A DNA stretch of 64,000 bases. Source: Pseudomonas pisciculturae. GTDB lineage: Bacteria > Pseudomonadota > Gammaproteobacteria > Pseudomonadales > Pseudomonadaceae. This document shows, one piece after another, positions 25,568-34,256 of the stretch (position 1 is the stretch's first letter; each line of letters starts with the position of its first letter). The stretch covers positions 248,001 to 312,000 of the forward strand of contig NZ_JACVZE010000007.1 of the NCBI RefSeq assembly GCF_015461805.1, in the 5' to 3' direction. The notes under the pieces were generated by a model that made no database searches, was not told where the DNA came from, and worked only from the letters and a program-made list of their open reading frames with translations. The position numbers and the translations under genes were made by a program.

Positions 25568-26233
25568 ATGAAAAGCCCTCAACCGACCGTTTCCATGGCG
25601 GATAAAGTTGCCCTGATCGACAGCCTCTGCGCCAAGGCGCGGATTCTGCCGGTGATCACCATTGCCCGCGAACAGGACATCCTGCCGCTGGCCGATGCTC
25701 TGGCAGCCGGTGGTTTGACCGCATTGGAAGTGACCCTGCGTTCCGAGTTCGGCCTCAAGGCCATTCAGGTACTGCGCGAGCAACGCCCTGAACTGTGCAC
25801 CGGTGCTGGCACCGTGCTGGATCGCCACATGCTCGAAGCGGCAGAAGTGGCCGGCTCGCAATTTATCGTCACCCCAGGCATCACCCGCGACCTGTTGGAA
25901 GCTTCGGTGCACAGCCCAATTCCGCTGCTGCCGGGCATCAGCAATGCTTCGGGCATCATGGAAGGCTATGGCCTGGGATATCGCCGCTTCAAGCTGTTCC
26001 CGGCTGAAGTCAGCGGTGGCGTAGCCGCCATCAAGGCGCTGGGCGGCCCGTTTGGCGAAGTGAAATTCTGCCCCACCGGCGGCGTCGGCCCGGCCAACAT
26101 CAAGAGCTACATGGCGTTGAAAAACGTGATGTGCGTGGGTGGTAGCTGGATGCTCGACCCGGAGTGGATCAAGAACGGCGACTGGGCGCGTATCCAGGAA
26201 GTCACCGCGCAGGCGCTGGCGCTGCTGGACTGA
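25568..26233 (+). CDS. eda: KDPG aldolase (Entner-Doudoroff aldolase)
   Basis: 221-residue class I aldolase cleaving 2-keto-3-deoxy-6-phosphogluconate to pyruvate and glyceraldehyde 3-phosphate. Family motifs: ARILPVITI at the N-terminus, Glu in LTALEVTLRSEFG, FIVTPGITRDLLEA, and the Schiff-base Lys in YRRFKLFPAEVSGG, followed by KFCPTGGVGPANI. Start: AGGA lies 9 bases before the ATG at 25568. Another ATG at 25547 overlaps the pgl stop (ATGA) and would add 7 residues, so it remains possible. A terminator follows, closing the operon. Confidence 0.95.
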   Translation: MKSPQPTVSMADKVALIDSLCAKARILPVITIAREQDILPLADALAAGGLTALEVTLRSEFGLKAIQVLREQRPELCTGAGTVLDRHMLEAAEVAGSQFIVTPGITRDLLEASVHSPIPLLPGISNASGIMEGYGLGYRRFKLFPAEVSGGVAAIKALGGPFGEVKFCPTGGVGPANIKSYMALKNVMCVGGSWMLDPEWIKNGDWARIQEVTAQALALLD

Positions 26234-26276
26234 TCTGATTTAACGAATCGTTGTTGCTGTGCTTAACGGCATTTTT

Positions 26277-26309
26277 GCGGCGCACTTGGTCGGTGTGCCG
26301 CTTTTTTTT
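26277..26309 (+). terminator. Intrinsic terminator after eda
   Basis: GCGGCGCAC, 7-base loop, GTGTGCCGC (one G-T pair), then eight Ts. Confidence 0.9.
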
Positions 26310-26344
26310 GCCTGTAAAAAATGTTGAATTCAACGCCGATCAAA

Positions 26345-26433
26345 TGTGGGAGGGGGCTTGCCCCCGATGACAGAGTGTCAGTCAACCTATCTGCAGCTAA
26401 CACACCGCCATCGGGGGCAAGCCCCCTCCCACA
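26345..26433. repeat. REPIN (main type)
   Basis: Arms TGTGGGAGGGGGCTTGCCCC and complement around a 41-base centre. Its right end is 2 bases from the stop codon of the minus-strand aminotransferase gene. Confidence 0.93.
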
Positions 26434-26435
26434 TT

Positions 26436-27611
26436 TTATTCTGCGTTCAGTTCGGTGATGGCGTGGACCAGTACATTGATATCCGCCGCTGACGTGACCA
26501 ACCCCGGCGTCACCCGAATGCAGGTGCCAAATGCCGCGCCCACTCGGGTCGTGGTGAACAGGTCGTAATCCCTGAGCAATCGATCCACCATCACCTGCTG
26601 ATCCTTACCCACAAACTTGAACGCCGTAATCCCACAATAAAGCCGCGGATCATCCGGCGTCAGCACCTCAACCCCTGCCAACGGCCGTACCAAGCTCACC
26701 CAAAGATCGCGCAGGTAATTCACCCGCGCGCCCTTGGCCGCCGAGCCACCCAAGGCGCGATGTTCTTCAAACACCAGCGGCAAGGTCATCAGCGCCGGAA
26801 AGTTCGGTGTGCTGTAGGACGTGCGCGCTCGTACGTCGGTAGGTGGGTAGTGGAACTCGCCCATGTCCGGGTCGATATCCGCCAGGCGTTCTGGCGCGAT
26901 GTACAGAAAGCCCAGGGTCAGCGGTGCACCGATCCATTTGTGCAGGTTGAAACCGGCGAACTGAATGCCCAGCTCGGTGAGGTTGAAGTCGATTTGACCC
27001 AGGGCATGGGCGCCATCGAGGATCACGTCTACATCATGCTCACGCGCGGCTTTGGCAATCGCCGCAACGGGCATCACCAGCCCGGTGCGATGGGTCACGT
27101 GGGTGAGTGCCATCAGTTTTAAACGTGGGTACTGCACAAACGCATCACGATAGGTCTGTAGCAGGCTGTCGAAACTCGCCGGGTGCGCGTGGGACAGTTC
27201 GATCACCTCCACGCCCCGCACGCCAGCCAGCCAACGCATCGCGCCTTTGACCGTGTCGTACTCCAGGTCACTGATCAGCACCTGGTCGCCCGGTTGCAGG
27301 CGGTTGTAGTTTCGAATCAGCGACTGCAACGCTTCGGTGGCGTTACGGGTGAAGGCAACTGACTCGGGGTCGACATTGATCAGCTCGGCCAATTGGCGGC
27401 GGACCTCGACGTTCTCGCCTTGCTCAAAGCGCTGGCGCACGTAGAGCGAGTTACTGCGGTTGATAAACGCAACGTGTTCCAGATACTGCGCCTGCACCGC
27501 TCGGCTCATGCGGCCGAAGTAGCCGTTCTCCAGGTTGATAGGCCCGGGCTCCAGGTCATAGCGCTGGGCAATGGCTTGCCAGTGACGTTCGTTGTCTGCA
27601 TTCCTTGGCAT
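26436..27611 (-). CDS. Class V aminotransferase (isopenicillin N epimerase-like)
   Basis: 391-residue PLP enzyme of the aminotransferase class V/cysteine desulfurase fold. Core motifs: AFTRNATEALQSLI (phosphate-binding region), ILDGAHALGQIDFN with the PLP Asp, and the Schiff-base Lys in FNLHKWIGAPLT (Lys about 225). The closest label is isopenicillin N epimerase-like, which covers enzymes of varied substrate. No Cys loop of a desulfurase is apparent. It is 10 bases downstream of a small DUF3820 gene on the same strand. The substrate cannot be told from sequence. Confidence 0.85.
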   Translation of the reverse strand: MPRNADNERHWQAIAQRYDLEPGPINLENGYFGRMSRAVQAQYLEHVAFINRSNSLYVRQRFEQGENVEVRRQLAELINVDPESVAFTRNATEALQSLIRNYNRLQPGDQVLISDLEYDTVKGAMRWLAGVRGVEVIELSHAHPASFDSLLQTYRDAFVQYPRLKLMALTHVTHRTGLVMPVAAIAKAAREHDVDVILDGAHALGQIDFNLTELGIQFAGFNLHKWIGAPLTLGFLYIAPERLADIDPDMGEFHYPPTDVRARTSYSTPNFPALMTLPLVFEEHRALGGSAAKGARVNYLRDLWVSLVRPLAGVEVLTPDDPRLYCGITAFKFVGKDQQVMVDRLLRDYDLFTTTRVGAAFGTCIRVTPGLVTSAADINVLVHAITELNAE

Positions 27612-27621
27612 GGCGAGGCTC

Positions 27622-27858
27622 TTAATGGCGAGGGGCGGGTTTACCGTGTTTCACCCGTAAGGGTTCGAGCAATTCGGACAGGCCGTTGCTGTCGATTTCC
27701 TGCATTAACGCCAGCAAACCGCCCAGCTCGCCGTGGGGGAAACCTTCACGGGCAAACCAATTCAGGTAGGGGCCGGGCAGGTCGGCGATGATCCGTCCCT
27801 TGTATTTGCCGAAGGGCATTTGGCGGGTGATCAGCAGTTCGAGTTTTTCGGGGTTCAT
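27622..27858 (-). CDS. DUF3820 family small protein
   Basis: 78-residue protein with the family core MPFGKYKGRIIADLPGPYLNWFAREGFPHGELG. The family (Pfam QSregVF_b type) is annotated as putative quorum-sensing-regulated virulence factor, but the biochemical role is unknown. It has no signal peptide. It probably shares a transcript with the aminotransferase gene 10 bases downstream. Confidence 0.8.
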   Translation of the reverse strand: MNPEKLELLITRQMPFGKYKGRIIADLPGPYLNWFAREGFPHGELGGLLALMQEIDSNGLSELLEPLRVKHGKPAPRH

Positions 27859-28006
27859 GGGGTTTCAGGCAGATGAGTCGAGAGTTTGGAAAATACAGGC
27901 ATTCTGCATGAAGGCCAAATGACAGATCATGCAAATAACGTACATACAGATGGTTCAATAATTCGTAAATTATTGATAATTAACGATTAAGTAGTTTGAT
28001 AAAACC

Positions 28007-28022
28007 TGGCACGGGCGCTGCA
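28007..28022 (+). promoter_or_regulatory. Candidate sigma-54 (RpoN) promoter before the DUF2383 gene
   Basis: TGGCACGGGCGCTGCA fits the -24/-12 consensus TGGCACG-N4-TTGCA with one mismatch and the required GG-N10-GC spacing, 43 bases before the start codon. AT-rich DNA with inverted repeats (AATTCGTAAATTATTGATAA) lies upstream. Confidence 0.5.
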
Positions 28023-28064
28023 ATCAATAAGACAACCTTCTTAACCCGCACAAGGAATTAGAAA

Positions 28065-28532
28065 ATGACTGACATCAATAAAGAATCGATCTCCGTTCTC
28101 AACGACCTGATCGAGACCAGCAAAGACGGCCAGAAAGGTTTCGCTACTTGTGCTGAAGACATCAAGCACCCAGAGCTCAAAGCGCTGTTCTTGAAACGCT
28201 CCGCTGATTGCGCATCCGCCGCTGCCGAACTGCAAACGGCAGTACGTGCATTGGGTGGCGATCCGGAAGAATCGGGCAGTGTGGCCGGTGCGTTGCATCG
28301 TGGCTGGGTCGACGTGAAGTCGTTGGTCACCGGTAAAGATGAAGAGGCCGTGCTGAACGAAGCCGAGCGCGGTGAAGACCACGCACTGAAGGCTTACAAA
28401 GAAGCCATCGAGAAGATCAACAAGCATAACCTGCTGGGTATTCGTGACCTGGTGGAGCGTCAGTTCCACGGTGCGCAACGCAATCACGATCAGGTGAAAG
28501 CGCTGCGTAACCAGGCTCGCGCTCAGTCGTAA
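28065..28532 (+). CDS. PA2169-family four-helix-bundle protein (DUF2383)
   Basis: 155-residue soluble, all-helical protein of the DUF2383/PA2169 type with a ferritin-like fold. Starts MTDINKESISVLNDLIETSKDGQKGF; Glu and His residues recur (CAEDIKHPELKALF, AERGEDHALKAYKEAI, ERQFHGAQRNHDQV), as in di-iron bundle proteins, although metal binding is not established. AAGGAA precedes the ATG. Members are often induced in stationary phase or low oxygen. A possible sigma-54 promoter is upstream. Confidence 0.85.
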   Translation: MTDINKESISVLNDLIETSKDGQKGFATCAEDIKHPELKALFLKRSADCASAAAELQTAVRALGGDPEESGSVAGALHRGWVDVKSLVTGKDEEAVLNEAERGEDHALKAYKEAIEKINKHNLLGIRDLVERQFHGAQRNHDQVKALRNQARAQS

Positions 28533-28559
28533 GCCCTACGCTGTAAATGCTGTAAAAAA

Positions 28560-28648
28560 TGTGGGAGGGGGCTTGCTCCCGATAGCGCAGTGACAGTCAA
28601 AATATCTATGACTGACCCACCGCTATCGGGGGCAAGCCCCCTCCCACA
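28560..28648. repeat. REPIN (main type)
   Basis: Left arm TGTGGGAGGGGGCTTGCTCC, right arm with GGGGGCAAGCCCCC, so one arm position differs between sides. Lies between convergent DUF2383 and phaJ1 genes. Confidence 0.93.
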
Positions 28649-28678
28649 TTTGGATTTGTATGGCTCTTTGGATCGAGA

Positions 28679-29149
28679 TCAGCCGATGGTAATCGGTGGC
28701 AATTCGGTCAGTTCAACAACCTGTTGCTTACGCGGCGCCAAAATCTCTGCCTCACCATCCACCACCAACTCATCACGCTGGTTAAACACCCGAGTAGCGA
28801 TGCGCACGCGAAACTTCGGCAGTTTCTCAAGGATTTCCAGGCGCACGGTCAGGGTGTCGCCGATCTTCACGGGCTTCTGGAAGCTCATCTGCTGGCCGAT
28901 ATAGATAGTGCCCGGCCCAGGCAGCTCGCAGGCCACGGCCGCGCTGATCAGGGCGCCGCTGAACATGCCGTGGGCGATACGCTCCTTGAACATGGTCGCC
29001 TTGGCGTATTCGGCATCCAGGTGCACCGGGTTGTGGTCACCGGACATGGCGGCGAACAGCTGGATATCGCGCTCTTCAACCAACTTGCTGTAGCTGGCGG
29101 TCTGGCCGACTTCGAGGGCTTCGTATGGGGTGTTGGTTACCTGGGTCAT
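28679..29149 (-). CDS. phaJ1: (R)-specific enoyl-CoA hydratase PhaJ1
   Basis: 156-residue MaoC-type hydratase that converts enoyl-CoA from beta-oxidation to (R)-3-hydroxyacyl-CoA, a precursor of polyhydroxyalkanoate. The hydratase-2 motif with catalytic Asp and His reads SGDHNPVHLDAEYA, followed by RIAHGMFSGALISA. The C-terminal ELPPITIG and overall pattern match PhaJ1 rather than PhaJ4. Neighbours (hydrolase, two fadD) reproduce the P. aeruginosa PA3299-PA3302 order, supporting a role in fatty acid to PHA flux. Confidence 0.88.
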   Translation of the reverse strand: MTQVTNTPYEALEVGQTASYSKLVEERDIQLFAAMSGDHNPVHLDAEYAKATMFKERIAHGMFSGALISAAVACELPGPGTIYIGQQMSFQKPVKIGDTLTVRLEILEKLPKFRVRIATRVFNQRDELVVDGEAEILAPRKQQVVELTELPPITIG

Positions 29150-29219
29150 CTTAAAGGTGCATCCTGTGGCTAATCGGTAATTATCGGCCGATTTTAAACG
29201 GCTGATTTCAAAAGAAAAG

Positions 29220-30164
29220 TTATTCGCAGCGAGCCGGCCTGCGCAAGGTCAGGGCCTGGTCGAGCCACGTCAATACATCCCCTGTGACTTGATCACGGTT
29301 GGTTTCATTGAACACTTCGTGACGCGCCTGCGGGTAGATCGTCAGTTGCACCTGCTGGCAGCCGGCGTCGCGCAGGGCATTGGCCAGGAGGGTGAGACGC
29401 TTGCCTTCACTGACCGGATCACATTCGCCGCCGGTCACCAGGATCGGCAGGCCGGGGTCGATCTGCGCGAGATTGGACGCTTTGCTGATTTGCTGCAAGC
29501 CGCCCAGCAGGTCGATCCACAGTTGGTTGGTGCATCGAAAGCCGCACAGTGGATCGTTGATGTACGTGTCGACCTCATCCGGGTCACGGCTGAGCCAGTC
29601 GAATGCGGTGCGGTTGGGCTTGAACGCTTTGTTGAACGAGCCGAACGACAGGAAGTCGATCAACGCGCTGCGCCCACGCAGACCTTGGCGCGCGCGCTCG
29701 ACCCGGGCGATCACGCGTGCAGCCCGGTAAAGCGCCACCGGCTGGAAATTCGAACCGCTGAGAATCGCCCCATCCAGGCTGGCGCTGTGGTGCAGCAGGT
29801 AGGCCTGGGCGATATAGCTGCCCATGCTGTGGCCCAGCAAGATGATCGGCAGCCCCGGCTGCTGCTGGCCGATGTGCTGGTTGAGGCTGGCCAGGTCGCC
29901 CACCACTTTGTTCCACCCATCTTTTTCGGCGTATAGGCCCAGGGTGCCCTCGTCGGCCGTGCGGCCGTGGCCGCGTTGGTCCGGCGCATACAGACCGTAG
30001 CCCGCAGCGCACAAGGCTTCGGCCAGGCGCCCATAGCGCCCGCTGTGCTCGGCCATGCCATGGGACAACATCACCAGGGCCTTGGGCTTGCCCTGCGGCA
30101 TCCATTGGTTGACGTAAAGGCGACTGCGGTCATTGGCAGTCAGCCAGAAGGTGCTGTGGTCCAT
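29220..30164 (-). CDS. Alpha/beta hydrolase, monoacylglycerol-lipase-like
   Basis: 314-residue serine hydrolase of the lysophospholipase/monoacylglycerol lipase type. Catalytic triad: nucleophile Ser in ILLGHSMGSYIAQ, Asp in GGECDPVSEGK, His in YPQARHEVFNE. Early motif LSHGMAEHSGRYGRLAEALCAAGYGLYAPDQRGHG is characteristic. The start at 30164 has AAGGAG at 8 bases; the longer upstream frame is rejected. No signal peptide, so probably cytoplasmic. Its place beside phaJ1 and the fadD genes suggests it releases fatty acids from esters or acts on acyl-CoA. Confidence 0.85.
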   Translation of the reverse strand: MDHSTFWLTANDRSRLYVNQWMPQGKPKALVMLSHGMAEHSGRYGRLAEALCAAGYGLYAPDQRGHGRTADEGTLGLYAEKDGWNKVVGDLASLNQHIGQQQPGLPIILLGHSMGSYIAQAYLLHHSASLDGAILSGSNFQPVALYRAARVIARVERARQGLRGRSALIDFLSFGSFNKAFKPNRTAFDWLSRDPDEVDTYINDPLCGFRCTNQLWIDLLGGLQQISKASNLAQIDPGLPILVTGGECDPVSEGKRLTLLANALRDAGCQQVQLTIYPQARHEVFNETNRDQVTGDVLTWLDQALTLRRPARCE

Positions 30165-30365
30165 GGCGGCGGCTCCTTTGCTCGGGGTGGTTGCAGTGTA
30201 TAGCGCATCCCACGAAAAGCGCCTGATCAACCCTAGGCCGTGTAGGAAGATTCACGCAATCAATGACGCTCTTTCCAGTATTTGCCTGTTTAGCCATAAC
30301 TGCTAACGTCCCCAAAGCTCCGCTTTCTATGCGGCCGGACACACTCAGGTAAGAGGACAAGAATA

Positions 30366-32054
30366 ATGCAACCTGATTTCTGGAATGACAAACGCGCGGC
30401 GGGCGTTCCCAACGAGATCGACCTGACGGCCTACAAGTCGGTGATCGAAGTCTTCGAGCGGTCCTGCAAGGCCTTTGCCGACCGTCCGGCGTTCAGCAAC
30501 ATGGGCATCACCCTGACCTACGCCGAGCTTGAGCGCCAGAGCGCGGCGTTCGCCGGCTACCTGCAGCAGCACACCGACCTCAAGCCGGGCGAGCGCATCG
30601 CCGTGCAAATGCCCAACGTGCTGCATTACCCGATTGCCGTATTTGGCGCCCTGCGCGCCGGGTTGATCGTGGTCAACACCAACCCGCTGTATACCCCGCG
30701 TGAGATGCGCCACCAGTTCAAGGATGCCGGCGTGCGTGCGCTGGTGTACCTGAACCTGTTCGGCTCGCGGGTGCAGGAGGTGTGTGCCGACACCGAGATC
30801 GACTACTTGATCGAAGCCAAGATGGGCGACTTCATGCCCGCCGCCAAAGGCTGGCTGGTCAACACCTTGGTCGACAAGGTGAAAAAGATGGTCCCGGCCT
30901 ACAACCTGCCACGCGCGGTTTCGTTCAAGCGCGCTCTGCGCATGGGCGCGGGCCTGGGCATTACCCGTCACCCGGTAACCCTCGATGATATCGCCGTGCT
31001 GCAATACACCGGCGGCACCACCGGCCTTGCCAAGGGCGCGATGCTGACCCATGGCAACCTGGTGGCCAACATGCAGCAGGTGCGCGCGTGCATGTCCCAG
31101 ACTGGCGAGGACGGCCACCCGCTGATCAAGGAAGGCCAGGAGGTGATGATCGCGCCGCTGCCGCTGTACCACATCTATGCCTTCACCGCGAATTGCATGT
31201 GCATGATGGTCTCCGGCAACCACAACGTGTTGATCACCAACCCGCGGGACATCGGCGGCTTTATCAAGGAGCTTAAAAAGTGGCGCTTTACCGGGCTGCT
31301 GGGGCTTAACACCTTGTTTGTAGCGTTGATGGATCACCCCGACTTCAAGACCCTGGATTTCTCCCATCTCAAACTCACCAACTCCGGCGGCACGGCGTTG
31401 ATCAAGGCCACCGCCGAACGCTGGGAGCAAATCACCGGCTGCGCGATAGGCGAGGGCTACGGCCTGACAGAAACCTCACCGGTGGCCAGTACCAACCCCT
31501 ATGGCAATAAATCGCGCCTGGGCACCGTGGGTATTCCGGTGCCGGGCACCGCGATGAAGGTGATCGATGATCAAGGCGTCGAACTGCCCATGGGCGAGCG
31601 TGGCGAGTTGTGCATCAAGGGCCCGCAGGTGATGAAGGGCTACTGGCAGCAACCGGAGGCTACCGCCGATACGCTGGATGCTGAAGGCTGGCTGAAGACC
31701 GGCGACATCGCGGTGATCGATGAGGATGGGTTTATTCGCATCGTCGACCGCAAGAAAGACCTGATCATCGTCTCGGGCTTCAACGTGTACCCCAACGAGA
31801 TCGAAGACGTGGTGATGGCCCACCCGGCAGTGGCCAACTGCGCGGTGATCGGCGTTCCGGATGAGCGTACAGGGGAGGCGGTGAAGCTGTTTGTGGTGGC
31901 GCGTGCCGAAGGGGTGAGCCTTGAGGAGTTGAAGGCCTACTGCAAGACCAACTTCACGGGGTACAAGGTGCCCAAGCATATTGTGTTGAGGGAGTCGTTG
32001 CCGATGACGCCGGTGGGCAAGATTTTGCGCAGGGAGCTGCGCGACATCGCCTGA
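30366..32054 (+). CDS. fadD2: Long-chain fatty acid-CoA ligase, FadD paralogue 2
   Basis: 562-residue adenylate-forming enzyme that activates fatty acids to acyl-CoA at the inner membrane. ATP/AMP motif YTGGTTGLAKGAMLTHGNL (about 215-233), YGLTETSPV (about 366), and the FACS signature around DGFIRIVDRKKDLIIVSGFNVYP with the C-terminal catalytic Lys in PVGKILRREL. Starts MQPDFWNDKRAAGVPNEID. Upstream of, and similar throughout to, fadD1; the 393-base gap and promoter-like DNA between them indicate separate regulation. It is divergent from the hydrolase. Confidence 0.93.
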   Translation: MQPDFWNDKRAAGVPNEIDLTAYKSVIEVFERSCKAFADRPAFSNMGITLTYAELERQSAAFAGYLQQHTDLKPGERIAVQMPNVLHYPIAVFGALRAGLIVVNTNPLYTPREMRHQFKDAGVRALVYLNLFGSRVQEVCADTEIDYLIEAKMGDFMPAAKGWLVNTLVDKVKKMVPAYNLPRAVSFKRALRMGAGLGITRHPVTLDDIAVLQYTGGTTGLAKGAMLTHGNLVANMQQVRACMSQTGEDGHPLIKEGQEVMIAPLPLYHIYAFTANCMCMMVSGNHNVLITNPRDIGGFIKELKKWRFTGLLGLNTLFVALMDHPDFKTLDFSHLKLTNSGGTALIKATAERWEQITGCAIGEGYGLTETSPVASTNPYGNKSRLGTVGIPVPGTAMKVIDDQGVELPMGERGELCIKGPQVMKGYWQQPEATADTLDAEGWLKTGDIAVIDEDGFIRIVDRKKDLIIVSGFNVYPNEIEDVVMAHPAVANCAVIGVPDERTGEAVKLFVVARAEGVSLEELKAYCKTNFTGYKVPKHIVLRESLPMTPVGKILRRELRDIA

Positions 32055-32073
32055 TGTGAAATGCGGTTAAAAA

Positions 32074-32163
32074 TGTGGGAGGGGGCTTGCTCCCGATTGA
32101 GGTGTAACAGTCACCGGATGTATCGACTGATTCACCGCTATCGGGAGCAAGCCCCCTCCCACA
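32074..32163. repeat. REPIN (main type) between the fadD paralogues
   Basis: Arms TGTGGGAGGGGGCTTGCTCC and complement, 20 bases after the fadD2 stop. Forms the first part of the 393-base gap between the two fadD genes. Confidence 0.93.
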
Positions 32164-32447
32164 TTTGTCTTGCGTTGTTCTGAGGGGCCTATTCCAGAGC
32201 CTTTTACTGAAGAGTTCCAGCGTCAATTAAACTGTGACCAAATATTGTCCTACAGTCGTGTTTATGACTGTGGGCCCCTCTTTTGGCTCTAGGCGGCCCT
32301 TGGCAAAGCTGCTACTCTCGGCGCGCTTTGTGACGTCTAGGCCTGCTTGAAAGCGCCAGATTCACCCTAAAAGACATACACCAATAATAATCGCATCAAA
32401 TGCGATGAAGAATTCGCGTCGCTGACGTCGCTGAGGAGTGGGCTTCC
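32164..32447 (+). promoter_or_regulatory. fadD1 leader region with an ATCGCAT palindrome
   Basis: No gene is seen in these 284 bases. It contains ATCGCATCAAATGCGAT (32390-32406), a perfect 7-bp inverted repeat with 3-base centre 41 bases before fadD1, and next to it a tandem repeat CGTCGCTGACGTCGCTGA. GAGGAG is the ribosome site. The palindrome could be an operator or a leader hairpin; I do not recognise a PsrA or FadR consensus. Confidence 0.45.
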
Positions 32448-34139
32448 ATGAACGAAGACTTTTGGAAGGATAAGTACCCGGCCGGGATTGCTCCAGAGAT
32501 CAATCCAGACGAGTATCCAAATATTCAGGCGGTACTTAAACAGTCCTGCCAGCGCTTCGCCAACAAACCGGCTTTCAGCAACCTGGGCAAAACAATCACC
32601 TACGGTGAGCTGTATGAATTGTCCGGCGCCTTCGCCGCGTACCTGCAACAGCATACCGACCTCAAGCCCGGCGATCGTATCGCCGTGCAACTGCCCAACG
32701 TTTTGCAATACCCGGTCGCTGTGTTCGGCGCCATTCGTGCTGGCCTGATCGTGGTCAACACCAACCCGCTGTACACCGCGCGGGAAATGGAACACCAATT
32801 CAACGACTCCGGCGCCAAGGCGCTGGTCTGCCTGGCCAACATGGCCCACCTGGCAGAAAAGGTCGTGCCCAAGACCGCCGTCAAGCATGTGATCGTCACC
32901 GAAGTTGCCGACCTGCTGTCGCCGTTCAAGCGCCTGCTGGTCAACAGTGTCATCAAGTACGTGAAGAAAATGGTCCCGGCGTATCACTTGCCCAAGGCGA
33001 TCAAATTCAATGACGTGCTGGCCAAGGGGCACGGCCAACCGGTCAGCGATGCCAGCCCGGTGAGCAGCGATGTTGCAGTGTTGCAGTACACCGGCGGCAC
33101 CACCGGCGTGGCCAAGGGCGCGATGCTCACCCACCGCAACCTTGTGGCCAACATGCTGCAATGCAAGGCACTGATGGGCTCCAACCTCAACGAAGGCTGC
33201 GAGATACTGATCACGCCGCTGCCGCTGTACCACATCTATGCGTTCACCTTTCATTGCATGGCGATGATGCTGATCGGCAACCACAACATCCTGATCAGCA
33301 ACCCGCGTGATTTGCCGGCGATGGTCAAGGAACTGTCCAAGTGGAAGTTCAGCGGCTTTGTCGGGCTCAACACCTTGTTTGTGGCGCTGTGCAACAACGA
33401 GGCATTCCGCAAGCTGGACTTCTCTGCGCTGAAAGTCACCCTGTCGGGCGGCATGGCCCTGCAACTGGCAGCGGCTGAGCGTTGGAAGGCCGTGACCGGC
33501 TGTGGTATCTGCGAAGGCTACGGTATGACCGAAACCAGCCCGGTGGCCACGGTGAACCCGATCCAGCATATCCAGATCGGCACCATCGGCATTCCGGTGC
33601 CGTCCACCGTGTGCAAAGTGATTGCTGATGACGGCACCGAACTGCCACTGGGTGAAACCGGTGAGCTGTGTGTCAAGGGCCCCCAGGTGATGAAGGGCTA
33701 CTGGCAGCGCCAGGACGCTACCGACGAAATGCTCGACAGCGAAGGCTGGCTCAAGACCGGCGACATCGCGATCATCCAGCCGGATGGCTACATGCGCATT
33801 GTCGACCGCAAGAAGGACATGATCCTGGTCTCGGGCTTCAACGTGTACCCCAATGAGCTGGAAGACGTGCTGGCGGGCCTGCCGGGCGTGCTGCAGTGCG
33901 CGGCCATCGGCGTGCCGGACGACAAATCCGGGGAGATCATCAAGCTGTTTATCGTGGTCAAGCCGGGTGCGACCCTGACCAAAGATCAGGTGATGGAGCA
34001 CATGCGCGCCAATGTCACGGCGTACAAAGTGCCCAAATCCGTGGAGTTCCGCGATGCGTTGCCGACGACCAACGTGGGCAAGATCCTGCGGCGGGAGTTG
34101 CGGGATGAAGAACTGAAGAAACTCGGTCTTAAAAAGTAA
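32448..34139 (+). CDS. fadD1: Long-chain fatty acid-CoA ligase, FadD paralogue 1
   Basis: 563-residue acyl-CoA synthetase. ATP/AMP motif YTGGTTGVAKGAMLTHRNL, YGMTETSPV, and FACS signature from DGYMRIVDRKKDMILVSGFNVYPNELED, with the catalytic Lys in NVGKILRREL. Starts MNEDFWKDKYPAGIAPEIN. Tandem duplication with fadD2 is conserved in pseudomonads, where the two enzymes differ in chain-length preference. It has its own long leader and is followed by a REPIN. Confidence 0.94.
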   Translation: MNEDFWKDKYPAGIAPEINPDEYPNIQAVLKQSCQRFANKPAFSNLGKTITYGELYELSGAFAAYLQQHTDLKPGDRIAVQLPNVLQYPVAVFGAIRAGLIVVNTNPLYTAREMEHQFNDSGAKALVCLANMAHLAEKVVPKTAVKHVIVTEVADLLSPFKRLLVNSVIKYVKKMVPAYHLPKAIKFNDVLAKGHGQPVSDASPVSSDVAVLQYTGGTTGVAKGAMLTHRNLVANMLQCKALMGSNLNEGCEILITPLPLYHIYAFTFHCMAMMLIGNHNILISNPRDLPAMVKELSKWKFSGFVGLNTLFVALCNNEAFRKLDFSALKVTLSGGMALQLAAAERWKAVTGCGICEGYGMTETSPVATVNPIQHIQIGTIGIPVPSTVCKVIADDGTELPLGETGELCVKGPQVMKGYWQRQDATDEMLDSEGWLKTGDIAIIQPDGYMRIVDRKKDMILVSGFNVYPNELEDVLAGLPGVLQCAAIGVPDDKSGEIIKLFIVVKPGATLTKDQVMEHMRANVTAYKVPKSVEFRDALPTTNVGKILRRELRDEELKKLGLKK

Positions 34140-34150
34140 CGCAATCTAAA

Positions 34151-34240
34151 TGTGGGAGGGGGCTTGCCCCCGATGGCGGTGTATCAGTCACCAGATGCAG
34201 TGACTGACACTCAGCTATCGGGGGCAAGCCCCCTCCCACA
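34151..34240. repeat. REPIN (main type)
   Basis: Arms TGTGGGAGGGGGCTTGCCCC and complement. Its centre is nearly the same as that of the REPIN at 13686 (shared CAGATGCAGTGACTGACACT), pointing to a recent common copy. Lies between convergent fadD1 and the next gene. Confidence 0.93.
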
Positions 34241-34256
34241 TTTTTTGACCGAATTC

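Noticed and set aside
13900..26233. Search for edd, glk, gltR and gtrS in the glucose block
   Set aside because: None is present; the block starts at the AGE isomerase and ends at eda. These genes are expected elsewhere in the genome.
30240..30365. PsrA or FadR operator before fadD2
   Set aside because: No convincing match to the GAAAC-N4-GTTTC type pattern in this leader; a short AAAGC-TCC-GCTTT hairpin alone is not enough.
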